From: Macrobrachium rosenbergii
Lineage: Eukaryota; Arthropoda; Malacostraca; Decapoda; Palaemonidae
Assembly (NCBI RefSeq): GCF_040412425.1
Contig: NC_089767.1
Coordinates: 40,329,509 to 40,393,508 of the forward strand
DNA: 64,000 bases
Direction: 5' to 3'
Below, one piece after another: positions 28,143 through 40,330 of this stretch. The notes beneath the pieces were generated by a model. The model was not told the DNA's origin. It saw only the letters and a program-made list of their open reading frames with translations, and did no database searches. How positions within the stretch are numbered: the first letter of the stretch is position 1; each line of letters opens with the position of its first letter. A program made the translations under genes and the position numbers.

Positions 28143-28787
28143 TTATTTTTAGCTTAATTATCACATTCCATTCTAATGGCAGGAAAATTGCCAAAAATAT
28201 GCTTGATAGCATTGAGATTGTAGTGGGCCATTTTAATGGCTTGATACATAGCCATTTAATACTGGGAGTTCTTATATTATTTGATAAGAATAGAGCAAGT
28301 ATTAGTTATCCATTTAATATTTGATATACGGCATTCTTTATTACAAAAACTAGAATTTTCATATCTTAATTAATTGAAAGATACTTTTTCTATTTTGCCT
28401 TTCTGTATTTTCTTTATTGTATCATTACTGAATGTTCGTTATTCTTTTGTCAGAATTTTAAGAACGAATTTTTTCCTAAATTGACGACCCGCAAGGGGAG
28501 TATCCCTTGCATTTTGCGTCGTATGCTGTAGACGATACTCAAAGTCCTTTGCAATGTGCAGTTGACCCCAGCAACATTACTTTGTCTTTAATTTGCATCG
28601 GAATCCTTTAGTATTTTTCTGCTGGGCTGTCCAACATCTTGAACTTCATCGTGTCCTAATTTCACCTCTCATTTTAATAAGACAACTCTATCAGGTCCTA
28701 ATTTCACCTCTCATTTTAAGTACATTTCTCTCAGGCGAGGCCTGTGGAAGTCTAGAAATGTGATCCAGTTTCCTATGTTAACTAACT

Positions 28788-28862
<75 letters not shown>

Positions 28863-28933
28863 CCCAAAATTTAGTTTTTTTTCAAACTTGTTTCAAAGGA
28901 CATCCTATCCTCTTCAGCATGTTAGCTGTGACG

Positions 28934-29000
<67 letters not shown>
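28105..29000. repeat. (AT)n tract and two (AAT)n tracts in otherwise unassigned sequence
   Basis: AT at 28105-28134; AAT at 28791-28862 and 28937-29000 with related flanks (CCCAAAATTTAG, GACATCCTAT). A short segment near 28748 (GTCTAGAAATGTGAT) recurs near 55029. Confidence 0.85.
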
Positions 29001-29002
<2 letters not shown>

Positions 29003-29289
29003 CCCAAAATTTAGGTGGTAGCAACGTTTTCCGAAAGTAATAAACTTATTTAAGAAATGTCTCCCTCAAACATTTGTCAAAAGACATCCTATATCCTCTT
29101 CCGGTGATAATACTAATTACCAAGACATGTTATCCATTACGTGTTTAATGCAGCGTTGCTCTTGCCATCCGGTTACAAATAATATATAAAATTACAAGAG
29201 TTCTGTATTGTTATTTGTATCGAGTGCTTATTTTCCCGAAAGCGAGACGGTGAAGAGAACGAAGTCTTTCGTTTAAATTGTCTTTGTTT

Positions 29290-29373
29290 AAAAGGGTTTT
29301 ATACCTTTTGTCTCTGCATTACGGTAAGCCCTTTATATTTTCTTTGAGAAACACTTTAATGTGACGTTATTGC

Positions 29374-29431
<58 letters not shown>

Positions 29432-29505
29432 CGATACCTTTTGTCTTTGCATTACGGTAAGCCCTTTATATTTTCTTTGAGGAACACTTTAATGTGACGT
29501 TACTT

Positions 29506-29563
<58 letters not shown>

Positions 29564-29691
29564 GATACCTTTTGTCTTTGCATTACGGTAAGCCCTTGAT
29601 AATTTCTCTGAGAAACACTTTAATGTGACGTTATTTATATTTTCTTTGCATTGAGATATTTTGACAAACATTTTAATGTGACGTTCTCTCT

Positions 29692-29758
<67 letters not shown>
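29290..29758. repeat. Compound (CT)n array with duplicated spacer
   Basis: Three CT tracts are separated by copies of GATACCTTTTGTCTTTGCAT, TACGGTAAGCCCTTTATA and ACTTTAATGTGACGTTA; period about 130 bp. Confidence 0.9.
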
Positions 29759-29762
<4 letters not shown>

Positions 29763-30059
29763 TGTACATAGGATTGAGAATCCACGGGATTTTGTGTACT
29801 ATAGCCTTAAGAAAAATGTCAGAGCTTTTGTTAACCATTATTTCCATTACCACCTCCTTACCTACGTTACTTTGCTGCATTATTACTAGAGTGATCTTTC
29901 TTTTGCCGCACGCGTCAAGAGTTGCGATTTTCTTTTGCTTGGCAGTCGTTCCAAGGAGGGGAAATGAGGGACCATTGGTAAATATGTAATTTGCGATTGA
30001 ACCGGACCATGTCCGTTTGTGACCCTCTAGGCTACGTGACTTGAGCTTTTTCATTGTCA

Positions 30060-30201
30060 TTAATGGAAGGTTGTCATGTCAAGGGGACTAAAGACGTCAT
30101 AAGACAGGTTTGTTGTTTAAGACGTCATAAGATAGGTTTGTTGTTTAAGACGTCATAAGATAGGTTTGTTGTTTAAGACGTCAGAAGACAGGTTTGTTGT
30201 T
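30060..30201. repeat. 28-bp tandem array
   Basis: Four units of AAGACGTCATAAGATAGGTT then TGTTGTTT. Confidence 0.88.
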
Positions 30202-30254
30202 TATATGATAGATGCAGTTGTGAAATAATGGCTTTTGCAGTGTCGTTAAACATA

Positions 30255-30396
30255 TTATTATTATTTTTATTATTATTATTATTATTCAGAAGATGAACCC
30301 TATTCATTTGGAACAAGCCCAACAAAACTGACTTGAAATTCAAGCTTCCAAAGAATATGGTGTTCAATAGAAAGAAATAACAGAAGGCAATAGGAA

Positions 30397-30442
<46 letters not shown>
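30255..30442 (+). repeat. (TTA)n, SINE fragment T and (AG)n
   Basis: Short TTA tract, then AGAAGATGAACCCTATTCAT and TTCAAGCTTCCAAAGAATAT, then an AG tract at 30399-30442. Confidence 0.85.
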
Positions 30443-30446
<4 letters not shown>

Positions 30447-30635
30447 TCATGTATTAGAAAAGAAAATGATTTAACAGTCTAATAAATAAATAGATAAAAT
30501 TGTAAGTAAAATACAGGGAGATAAAAGCGATGACACATGAGTATCGATCTTTGAAACTCGTAAATCCACAAAATGGAGAAAAATTAATTCAAGAAATCCA
30601 CATATAATTTCTGAGCATCATGTTCCTTCTTTAGT

Positions 30636-30920
30636 GACCCCGTAGGGGTTAATGCGGTGCACTGTAGGCACTACTTAAGGCTCTTTGCAGCGTCCTTTCG
30701 GCCCCTGGCGGCAGTCCCTTTCATTCCTTTTACTGTACCTCCTTTCATATTCTCTTTCTTCCACCTTGCTACCCACCCCCTCCTAATAATAGTTTCACAG
30801 TGCAACTGCTTTGAGGTTTTCCTCCTGTTACACCTTTCAGAACTTTACTGTCAATTTCCGTCTCAACGCTGAATGACCTCAAAGGTCCCAGTGCTTGGCC
30901 TTTGGCCTAAATTCTGCATG
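30636..30920 (+). repeat. SINE-like family S, copy 7
   Basis: From CCGTAGGGGTTAATGCGGTG to GGCCTTTGGCCTAAATTCTG. From 30921 to 31320 no gene was recognised. Confidence 0.9.
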
Positions 30921-31319
30921 CTGTTCTATCTGTAAAGCAGACCTTAGTTTCAAGAATAAACGCCACAGTTACGTGCTTGCTCTGCGTTTGTCGGACGTTG
31001 GCCAAGAAGATCATGATACTGCCGACCTTCCCGGATGCGGTCGAGTGGAGGCACCCGGCATAATGACCGCTCTTTAAGCATGAAGAGAACATAAAAAGAA
31101 AGGTCCGTTTGGGAAGTGAATTGCGTAATGCTGCGCTTGGAGTTCGAGCATACGAAGGGCGAGCTGCTTTGGAGGTTGTGTGGAGTAGGGAGTACGTTCA
31201 TGTTCTCTTGTGAAGATAGATGCGATGTTTGGAGAACATTGCCTGCGATTTTTCTTGATGAATCTGATGGTTTATTATACTTATATGCGCTGCTGTTCAC
31301 TTTTGGGATGATGTTTTTG

Positions 31320-31612
31320 GCATTGTAGCTCATTTTATGATTGTATTTATTGGCATTGTAGCTCATTTTAGGATTGTATTTGTTGGCATTGTAGCTCATT
31401 TTAGGATTGTATTTATTGGTATTATAGTACACGTTAGGATTGTATTTATTGGCATTGTAGCTCATTTTAGGATTGTATTTATTGGCATTAAAGCACATTT
31501 TAGGATTGTATTTATTAGCATTGTAGCTCATTTTAGGATTGTATCTGTCATTGTAGCACATTTTAGGATTGTATTTATTGGGATTTTTGTACATTCTAGG
31601 ATTGTTTTCATT
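31320..31612 (+). repeat. 33-bp tandem array open in one frame
   Basis: About nine units of TTTTAGGATTGTATTTATTG then GCATTGTAGCTCA. Being a multiple of three it repeats an 11-residue motif (IVFIGIVAHFR). No start, splice or codon evidence supports translation. Confidence 0.9.
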
Positions 31613-32720
31613 GGTGAAAACAATATTGCAATTAAATTCAGGACGTTACATTTGTAATTGTATTTTCGAAAGTGAAAATCAACCATGAAAGTGTTACTCT
31701 TCATTTCATAGCATTGGCAGTTTTATATTCACCTCAGACGTGAATTTCGAAATATCTCTGATTCGGATACAGATTCATCGACACTGAATAGGGGTGGCGG
31801 GGCCGGGCGTAGGGGGGCGGGGTCGTGTGGGCTGGGTTTCTGGGGAATGTTAGTGAGGGGATGAGACGACGCAAGTGAAGTATAAGAGGAGAGGAAGTAT
31901 TGATCAGACCCATATGCACATGCGATGATGTTGGTGAATGTGTCACCAATTTTCTAAGTTATGTTTGTTTTCATTTTATTATGCCTGAAAGTTTCATTAT
32001 TGTGCGTTGGCAACCTACAAGTCAACAGTGCGTCCGATTTCGTGTTCTGATACGCGTAGTGAACAGTTGTCTAAATATACAGGCAGCAATGGCAAGTATT
32101 GTTAATTGTAGTTGATTTTTAATTGCAAAGAATAAATACTGTTGCAGATTGTTTTTTGTTTATTTACAAGGCTGCAGTTTCATATGTATATCATATTACG
32201 CTTATTATTAGATGCTCTGTTAACTGGTAGGTTTCCAGGGCGCAGTAATGAAACCTCCAAAATCACTGACCACATCATAATAGAGGGTTGAGACAGCAAG
32301 TCCCTACCCTAGGTTGGGACATTACGTAACTTCTCAAAGCCCTCTGATCAAGGCGTCTTCATCCCGAGCACTTATGGATAGGCCAGTGGTTCCCTCTATC
32401 AGCCTGACGCCCAATTACACGCTGGGGAAAGACATTCCGTCTTCCTTTGTGAAATCGTTGGTTAATGACGCCGTTCCTTGCAAGAATAGTATCAAGGGGG
32501 AGGGGGGGTTTTGAAGGTTACATTTTCTCTTGAGGCATTCCGCAGTCATTCATTCGTTCACTTTCTCTGTATTCGTGTGTTCATAATATTGATAAATATT
32601 CTCGTTATGGTTTATAATGATATAGGAATGGTGTTTTCGGTAATATCAGAGATTCGTACATTTTTTGTATCTGCTTTTCGTTGCGTCGTGGAAACGAATC
32701 TTTGGCAGTGAAAGAATTTC
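31613..32720. other. No gene recognised
   Basis: Mixed sequence including a GC-rich GGGGCGG patch near 31795-31825 and a G tract near 32500. No exon, tRNA or repeat family was identified with confidence. Confidence 0.4.
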
Positions 32721-32724
32721 GTAA

Positions 32725-33862
32725 TTTGTCTTCAGGAACCGCTTAAGGGAGTGTTGTCTTCAGGAACCGCTTAAGGGAGTGTTGTCCTCAGGAACCGCTT
32801 AAGGGAGTGTTGTCTTCAGGAACCGCTTAAGGGAGTGTTGTCTTCAGGAACCGCAAGGAGTGTTGTCTTCAGGAACCGCTTAAGGGAGTGTTGTCTTCAG
32901 GAACCGCAGCAGGGAGTGTTGTCCTCAGGAACCGTTAAGGGAGTGTTGTCTTCAGGAACCGCTCTGATCAAGGAGTGTTGTCTTCAGGAACCGCTTAATG
33001 GGCCAGTGTTGTCTTCAGGAACCGCCTTAAGGGAGTGTTGTCTTCAGGAACCGCTTAAGGGAGTGTTGTCTTCAGGAACCGCCTTTGGGAGTGTTGTCTT
33101 CAGGAACCGTTCCTAAGGAGTGTTGTCCTCAGGAACCGGTTTTGAAGGGAGTGTTGTTCTTCAGGAACCGCTTAAGGGAGTGTTGTCTTCAGGAACCGCT
33201 TTCTCTGGAGTGTTGTCTTCAGGAACCGATAAAGTGTTGTCCTCAGGAACCGCTTAAGGGAGTGTTGTCTTCAGGAACCGCTAAGGGAGTGTTGTCTTCA
33301 GGAACCGCTTTCGGGAGTGTTGTCTTCAGGAACCGCTTTTCGGGAGTGTTGTCTTCAGGAACCGCTTAAGGGAGTGTTGTCCTCAGGAACCGCTTAAGGG
33401 AGTGTTGTCTTCAGGAACCGCTTAAGGGAGTGTTGTCTTCAGGAACCGCTTAAAGGAGTGTTGTCTTCAGGAACCGCTTAAGGGAGTGTTGTCTTCAGGA
33501 ACCGCTTAAGGGAGTGTTGTCTTCAGGAACCGCTTAAGGGAGTGTTGTCTTCAGGAACCGCTTAAGGGAGTGGTGCCATCGGTGCACCCCACTCGGTGCA
33601 CCGTAGGCGTTGCTTAAGGTTCTTTGCGGCGTTCCTTCTGGCCCTGGCTGCAGCCCCTTTCATTCCTTTTACTGTATCTCCGTTCATATTCTCTTTCTTC
33701 CATCTTACTTTCCACCCTCTCCTAACAATTGTTTCATAGTGCAAATGCGAGGTTTTCCTCCCGTTACACCTTTCAAACCACCTTTGCTCTTAGTTTCTCT
33801 TCAGCGCTGAATGGCCTCATAGGTCCCAGGACTTGGCCTTTGGCCTAAATATCATATTCCAG
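32725..33862 (+). repeat. 28-bp minisatellite joined to SINE-like family S, copy 8
   Basis: About 30 units of CTTAAGGGAGTGTTGTCTTC then AGGAACCG run to 33568 and pass straight into GGGAGTGGTGCCATCGGTGC, the head of a family-S copy ending near 33862. The unit and the element head are visibly related. Confidence 0.9.
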
Positions 33863-34194
33863 CATATCTTCAGGACTGAAATACATTTTTGCATTATGGT
33901 TGCCCCTCATTCTTTTCAAAATTTATTTGGTAACCATTCAGCATTTAAATACATCTTCGAATTCTAAAATTCTGATAAGTGTCTCAGCTTAAACATTTTC
34001 CTCGCGTGTTGTCAGTTTTCAGTCTTATTTTGTCATTGTCCTTCGCGTTTCCACTTTGGAAGGTCATTGCTATTAGGGTCTGACTTGTTGAAAGCACCTT
34101 ATGCTTGTCTTAGATTTTTTTTTATGGTCTAACACGGAAGTTTTATTTATGCCTGACGTTTCCCACACAAGGCATGTAAAGATATATCTTTGTA

Positions 34195-34465
34195 AGGTGC
34201 ACTGTAGGCATTACTTAAGGCTCTTTGCAGCGTCCCTTCGGCCCCTAGCTGCAACCTCTTTCGTTCCTTTAACTGTACCTCCTTTCATATTCTTTCTTCC
34301 ATCTTACTTTCCACCCCTCACTAACAATTCTTTCATGGTGCAACTGCTTTGAGGTTTTCCTCCTGTTACGCCTTTCAAACCACCTTCCTGTCAATTTCCC
34401 TTTCATCGTTGAAAGACCTCAAACGTTCCAGCGCTTGGCCTTTGGCCTAAATTAGATATTCCAGT
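34195..34465 (+). repeat. SINE-like family S, copy 9
   Basis: From AAGGTGCACTGTAGGCATTA to TTGGCCTTTGGCCTAAATTA. Confidence 0.9.
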
Positions 34466-34699
34466 ATTCTAATATTTAACATACTTCCCTTCTGTTTGAG
34501 GGCAGGACAGTCGTCGATGACCCTAGTCATTGCAGTCTTAACCTGAATTAATCAGGCTTCGCTTCATTGATTTTTAGGCCAAAATTGCAAAAACTGGTGA
34601 GAGTCTTGTGAATTATTTTGCAACCTTAATATGTAATATGGTGTGGCATTTTTATCTTTGTAAGGTGTCACGTTTACTCTAGGTGTCCGTACTTCCTGT

Positions 34700-34875
34700 C
34701 CTTAACTTGCAAATGTTATATGATACCATACAGGGTAGAGTATTCTTATAAAATTATTTACATGGAAATGTTATATATGGTATCATTATGTGCATCAATA
34801 TGGTACCATACAAAGTTATGTATTATTATAAAATTTACATTGAAATGTTAGCCATGATATCATTGTGCACCAAGG
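34700..34875. repeat. Tandem duplication, about 80 bp x 2
   Basis: TATGATACCATACAGGGTAG and ATATGGTACCATACAAAGTT head two related units, both with TTACAT.GAAATGTTA. Confidence 0.75.
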
Positions 34876-35079
34876 ATATTTTTAATTTGCATTTTTTTTA
34901 ATTACTAGTAGAATTATCAGCAATATATTACCCAAATGTTCTTGGGCAGATTTCCTCTAAATTTAATGGAGAAAATTGTTAATTGAGTTAATAACATTAT
35001 GAGAAACTTTATTAGTGAATGATTTTGTTAGCTTCTTATTTACAGTGGTACTCTGACATTGAAATGTGGATTTCAGGTA

Positions 35080-35082
35080 TTC

Positions 35083-35149
<67 letters not shown>

Positions 35150-35220
35150 AATTAATAACAATATATCAAAGAAAGTGTAAATATTGAATTTACATTAGAA
35201 GGGATCAAAGCCGAAGAGAG

Positions 35221-35264
<44 letters not shown>

Positions 35265-35310
35265 TGGTTCGTTCAGTCCGTATGTCTGTTTGCTTGAGAG
35301 AGAGAGAAAC
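35080..35310. repeat. (AG)n tracts
   Basis: AG runs at about 35083-35147, 35215-35261 and a short one near 35296. Confidence 0.95.
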
Positions 35311-35679
35311 GTGTTATCTTCGTTTTTCGTGCAGGTACTCAAGGCTTCCAGACGCATTCTAAGAATGATATATTTTGACGATATTTGTTTTAAAACGACC
35401 TAAATAACCTTGGCGAAGTGAAGGTTTATGTTCAGAACCTTCATGGCTCATAAAGAATTCTAAGCAAAAGTAATGATTTATTGTTTTTTATTCTTGCAAA
35501 TCTTTTGTACCGCTTATGCGGAAATGTCTGATGATGACAGCCAATGAAATTTTCACGTGCTGGTCGTGTACTGTACGATATGTTTCAAATCTTGCAGAAA
35601 AATGTCGCAGAGTTTAGTATCATTGCAGTATCATAGTATCTGACGGAACTAAAACCATACGCATTTTCATTGTTGAATG

Positions 35680-35782
35680 ATATTATTATTATTATTATTA
35701 TTACTATTATTATTATTATTATTATTATTATTTTTAAATATTACTTATTTATTTTTATTATTATTGTTATTGTTACTATTTA

Positions 35783-35834
<52 letters not shown>

Positions 35835-35883
35835 TTTAAATATTATTACTTATTTATTTTTATTATTATTGTTATTGTTACTA

Positions 35884-35964
<81 letters not shown>

Positions 35965-35965
35965 G
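35680..35965. repeat. (TTA)n tracts with repeated spacer
   Basis: Three TTA blocks separated by two copies of TTTTTAAATATTA.TTATTTA with TTGTTATTGTTACTA. Confidence 0.95.
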
Positions 35966-36256
35966 CATTTCATATACAATTCAATATATTTAGCCCGTTG
36001 TCTCATCTGAGAAAGCAATTCCATAAAAACAATAACAAATCCTATAATTAACCAATCAGTTATGAATATTGAAAATAATGGCCACAGTCACTAACTCGCA
36101 TACTGCACACCAACAAATAATTAACGAAAAACGGAGACTTCAAAGACATTGTCATATGGTATACCCTACCTGATTCAGCACTTGATTTCAAAGCATGAAT
36201 GGGTGCCTCTTGCGTGCATCACAACGCAAGCAAGCAGACATACAGACACGAACCTT

Positions 36257-36259
<3 letters not shown>

Positions 36260-36323
<64 letters not shown>

Positions 36324-36351
36324 CAGACAGGGATACAGACATGAACTCTTT

Positions 36352-36409
<58 letters not shown>

Positions 36410-36436
36410 CAGACAGGGATACAGACATGAACCTTT

Positions 36437-36493
<57 letters not shown>
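36260..36493. repeat. Compound (CT)n array, period about 90 bp
   Basis: Three CT tracts separated by AAGCAGACAGGGATACAGAC, ATGAACTCTTTGGCT. Confidence 0.93.
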
Positions 36494-36495
<2 letters not shown>

Positions 36496-36529
36496 CCGGT
36501 TGAAATTTATATGATACTCATCGAGTCAA

Positions 36530-36765
36530 TCCGCCCTCAGATCTTAAAAACTACAAAGGCTAGAGGATTGCAAATTGGTATGTTGATCATCCACCCTCCA
36601 ATGATCAAACATACCCAATTGCAGCCCTCTATCCTCAGTGGTTTTTATTCTATTCAAGATTAAAGTTAGCCACGATCATGCGTCTGGCACCACTATAGGC
36701 GCCAACAACACATGCCACCACCGAACCGTGGCTGAGAGTTCCATACAGCCTTCGGCGCATTTTTT
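36530..36765 (+). repeat. Nested-palindrome family P, copy 3 (partial)
   Basis: Starts at CCGCCCTCAGATCTTAAAAA and ends CTTCGGCGCATTTTTTA; part of the right half is deleted. Confidence 0.85.
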
Positions 36766-37165
36766 ACTTTTTTTTTTCCTCCCAGGCAACGGAAGGAGAC
36801 AAATAGAGTAGAAATGGATATCATCATATTCTTCAATTCGTGACTGTTCTAGAGAGATGTTTTTCTGTAATCCGAACCTAGACTTCAGGAAAAGTTAAAG
36901 TGAAACATATTCAGCTAGAACTTATGTTTATAGTTGCGTTCATAAATGACATAGATACATTTTTGGGCTCGCAGAAGCAATGTTTATAGTTATGTCTATA
37001 TATGACATAGATGTTTTTTAGGCTCCCACAAGTCGTGTTTATAGTTATGTTTATAGTTGTGTTTATATATGAAGCAATTTAGTTCCCAAGCATCTAGGAA
37101 GCATTTTTTTTTTTATATTTTGAGCTTTTGCGTTAGGAGAAATTTAATGTCCATACCGTTGATAT

Positions 37166-37172
37166 CTTTTCA

Positions 37173-37227
<55 letters not shown>

Positions 37228-37357
37228 GTGTAATAAAAATCCACAATTATATAGTAAACTATATTACTATGTGATATGGTTTACTATATAAATGTGGATT
37301 TTGATTACATTGTTTTTCACGAGATTGTGAATTTCTTAGGATTATTATTATTATTAA

Positions 37358-37430
<73 letters not shown>
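37166..37430. repeat. Foldback hairpin flanked by (TTA)n tracts
   Basis: TTA at 37166-37227 and about 37339-37430. Between them, arms 37230-37264 and 37274-37308 pair at 32 of 35 positions (AAAATCCACA near the ends). Confidence 0.88.
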
Positions 37431-37464
37431 TGGCTTATTCAAATAAAGCACCAAGCGAGACCTT

Positions 37465-38630
37465 TGATCACTCCTCCTCATTCCTCGCTCCCACATTTTA
37501 CTCTCCCTCATTCCTCGCTCCCTCATTTTACTCTCCCTCATTCCTCGCTCCCTCATTTTACTCTCCCTCATTCCTCGCTCCCTCATTTTACTCTCCCTCA
37601 TTCCTCGCTCCCTCATTTTACTCTCCGTCATTCCTCGCTGCCTCATTCCACTTTCCCTCATTCCTCACTGCCTCATTCCACTCTCCCTCATTCCACTCTC
37701 CCTCATTCCACTTTCCCTCATTCCACTCTCCCTCATTCCACTTTCCCTCATTCCACTCTCCCTCATTCCACTTTCCCTCATTCCACTCTCCCTCATTCCA
37801 CTTTCCTTCATTCCTCGCTGCCTCATTCCACTCTCCCTCATTCCACTTTCCCTCATTCCTCACTGCCTCATTCCACTCTCCCTCATTCCACTTTCCCTCA
37901 TTCCTCGCTGCCTCATTCCACTCTCCCTCATTCCTCGCTCCCTCATTCCACTCTCCCTCATTCCTTGCTGCCTCATTCCACTCTCTCTCATTCCACTTTC
38001 CCTCATTCCTCGCTGCCTCATTCCACTCTCCCTCATTCCACTTTCCCTCATTCCTCGCTGCCTCATTCCACTCTCCCTCATTCCACTTTCCCTCATTCCT
38101 CGCTGCCTCATTCCACTCTCCCTCATTCCTCGCTGCCTCATTCCTCGCTGCCTCATTCCACTCTCCCTCATTCCACTTTCCCTCATTCCTTGCTCCCTCA
38201 TTCCACTCTCCTCATTCCACTCTCCCTCATTCCTCACTCCTCATTCCACTCTCCCTCATTCCTCGCTCCCTTATTCCTCGCTGCCTTATTCCTCGCTGCC
38301 TCATTCCACACTCCCTCATTCCACTCTCCCTCATTCCACTCTCCCTCATTCCACGCTCCCTCATTCCTCGCTACCTCATTCCACTCTCCCTCATTCCTCA
38401 CTCCCTCATTCCACTCTCCCTCATTCCTCACTCCCTCATTCCTCACTCCCTCATTTCACTCTCCCTCATTCCTCACTCCCTCATTCCTCACTCCCTCATT
38501 CCTCACTCCCTCATTCCACTCTCCCTCATTCCTCTCTCCCTCATTCCTCGCTCCCTCATTCCTCGCTCCCTAATTCCTAGCTCCCTCATTCCACACTCCT
38601 TCATTCCTCGCTCCCTCATTCCTCACAGCG
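37465..38630 (+). repeat. 15-bp minisatellite, about 1.17 kb
   Basis: Units CCTCATTCCACTCTC and CCTCATTCCTCGCTG alternate in blocks. Because the unit is 15 bp, several frames on both strands stay open for hundreds of codons (up to 424 on the plus strand). The predicted chains are pure 5-residue repeats and not supported as protein. Confidence 0.93.
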
Positions 38631-38856
38631 GCGCGGTCGGTCTTGAACGCGCCGATCGGAAAAATTCCAGCGCGCACATTTCCACTCCGTTAGAACGGCA
38701 GTGACACGCTTGCGCGCGCGCCGCCCCGTTCTCGGCGAATGGTGTCACGTGATTTCGAAAAGCTTCCATCATTTTCCTATAACCTTGTTGTTGGGGGGGG
38801 GTTACTCTTATGACTGAATCACAGCTGGGGGAATCTGGCGTGTGATGGGTGTAGAG

Positions 38857-38857
<1 letters not shown>

Positions 38858-38922
<65 letters not shown>
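38858..38922. repeat. (CT)n microsatellite
   Basis: Pure CT tract. Confidence 0.95.
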
Positions 38923-38925
<3 letters not shown>

Positions 38926-39009
38926 AATGGTATTAATGTGTGTCATATCAAGTAAAATACAAACAGACGAAGTGAGATTTCGTTGCCACTTTGTAATAAG
39001 GTTTTGAAA

Positions 39010-39490
39010 GACACTTCAAGCTTGCAGTCATTCAGTCACAGACTGCAAAAGCAAGCAGCAGAAAGCACTCAACTGTCATTCAAGAAGTCCACAAACCTTA
39101 CGTTAACATTCCAAAAACAAGCACTCAAATTTCATTCAAGAAGTCCATAAGAAGTCCACTAGCCTTACGTTAAGCCTTCCAAAAACAAGCACTTAAGTTT
39201 TATTCAGGGAGTCCATAAGAAGTCCACAAGCACTACCTTAAGCCTTCCAAAAACAAGCTTTACAAGTTTTATTCAAGAAGTCCATAAGAAGTCCATAAGC
39301 CTTCCAAAAGCAAGCACTCAAGTTTCATTCAAGAAGTCCATAAAGAGTCCATAAGCCTTACCTTAAGCCTTCCAAAAACAAGCACTTAGGTTTCATTCAA
39401 GAAGTCCATAAGAAGTCCGTAAGCCTTACTTTAAGTCTTCCAAAAACAAGCACTCAAGTTTCATCGAAGAAGTCCACTAGCCTTACCTTA
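39010..39490. repeat. About 70-bp tandem array
   Basis: Seven or so units sharing TTCAAGAAGTCCATAAGAAG and TTCCAAAAACAAGCACT. Confidence 0.9.
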
Positions 39491-39841
39491 AGCTTTTCAA
39501 TCTGTGTATCACCAGCACTTGATATAAAACTCTCAGTACAGTAACTTTTGGGAAAGTAGCGAATCCCTCGACCCAAAAGAAGAATATTCCCAGCAACGAG
39601 AGAAGCGCAAGGCACAGAGGTTCCCCAATGAATGACTCGGGGGAATCCATTCAAGAGAAATACATAGTACTCTACGCACACCAACCCCCAACCGCCCCAC
39701 CCAGGCCTGGCGTGGGAGTGAGGGGACACTGCGACCCCCTTGGGGGATGCTATGCGTTTCAAGTGACTGGTCTCTCTTCCAGCCCAGGTATCGAGTGTCC
39801 GCATGTAATCGCTCAGTGATGCGCTGTCTCACTTTTGTGTA

Positions 39842-39898
39842 AGGTCAGGCTAGCCTTTTGAGAGCTGATAGTCAGCTCAGTGGTCTGGTTAAACTGTT

Positions 39899-39932
<34 letters not shown>
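39842..39932 (+). repeat. Tail of SINE family V with (AAT)n
   Basis: GAGAGCTGATAGTCAGCTCA then GTGGTCTGGTTAAACT matches the end of the tRNA-like element at 48185-48480; the AAT tract follows. Confidence 0.75.
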
Positions 39933-39934
<2 letters not shown>

Positions 39935-40244
39935 TGTAAGGTCAAATAATTAACGCCTAATTGGCGGTCCTGACAGCTAGCCATCTTTCTAGTACCTTGT
40001 CCCACCTTATTCTCGCAATGTTCCATTCTTTTGTATACCCATTCCATCTCATATGTCCGTATTTCCTTCCTTCATCTTCTGTCTTGCGGTTCATAGATTC
40101 TGTTTCCTGGCCTCTCCTTTTCGTTTCAAGGAAGAATAATCAGCGGTTTCGTTTTGTTGATTTATTTATTTATTTAGTATTTTTGCCGCGGACGACCTCA
40201 TAACAGAAGAGTGGTAATTGAACTTATTGGGGTGGCACTGACAG

Positions 40245-40247
<3 letters not shown>

Positions 40248-40327
<80 letters not shown>
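40248..40327. repeat. (AT)n microsatellite
   Basis: Pure AT tract. From 40330 to 41690 no gene was recognised; T tract at about 41229-41250 and GT tract near 41278. Confidence 0.95.

Positions 40328-40330
<3 letters not shown>

Noticed and set aside
31337..31657. 106-codon frame with an 11-residue repeat
   Set aside because: It is explained by a 33-bp array; no independent coding evidence.
32725..33568. CRISPR array
   Set aside because: Direct repeats of 28 bp are contiguous with no spacers, in a eukaryotic sequence.
35527..35565. Hammerhead ribozyme (CTGATGA followed by GAAA)
   Set aside because: No complementary stem II between the two motifs.
37430..38704. 424-codon plus-strand open frame
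   Set aside because: It is a pure 15-bp tandem repeat; other frames and the opposite strand are equally open, and no splice or start context supports translation.
39454..39832. Two overlapping minus-strand frames of 99-116 codons
   Set aside because: No splice context, odd composition and overlap in different frames; more likely non-coding.
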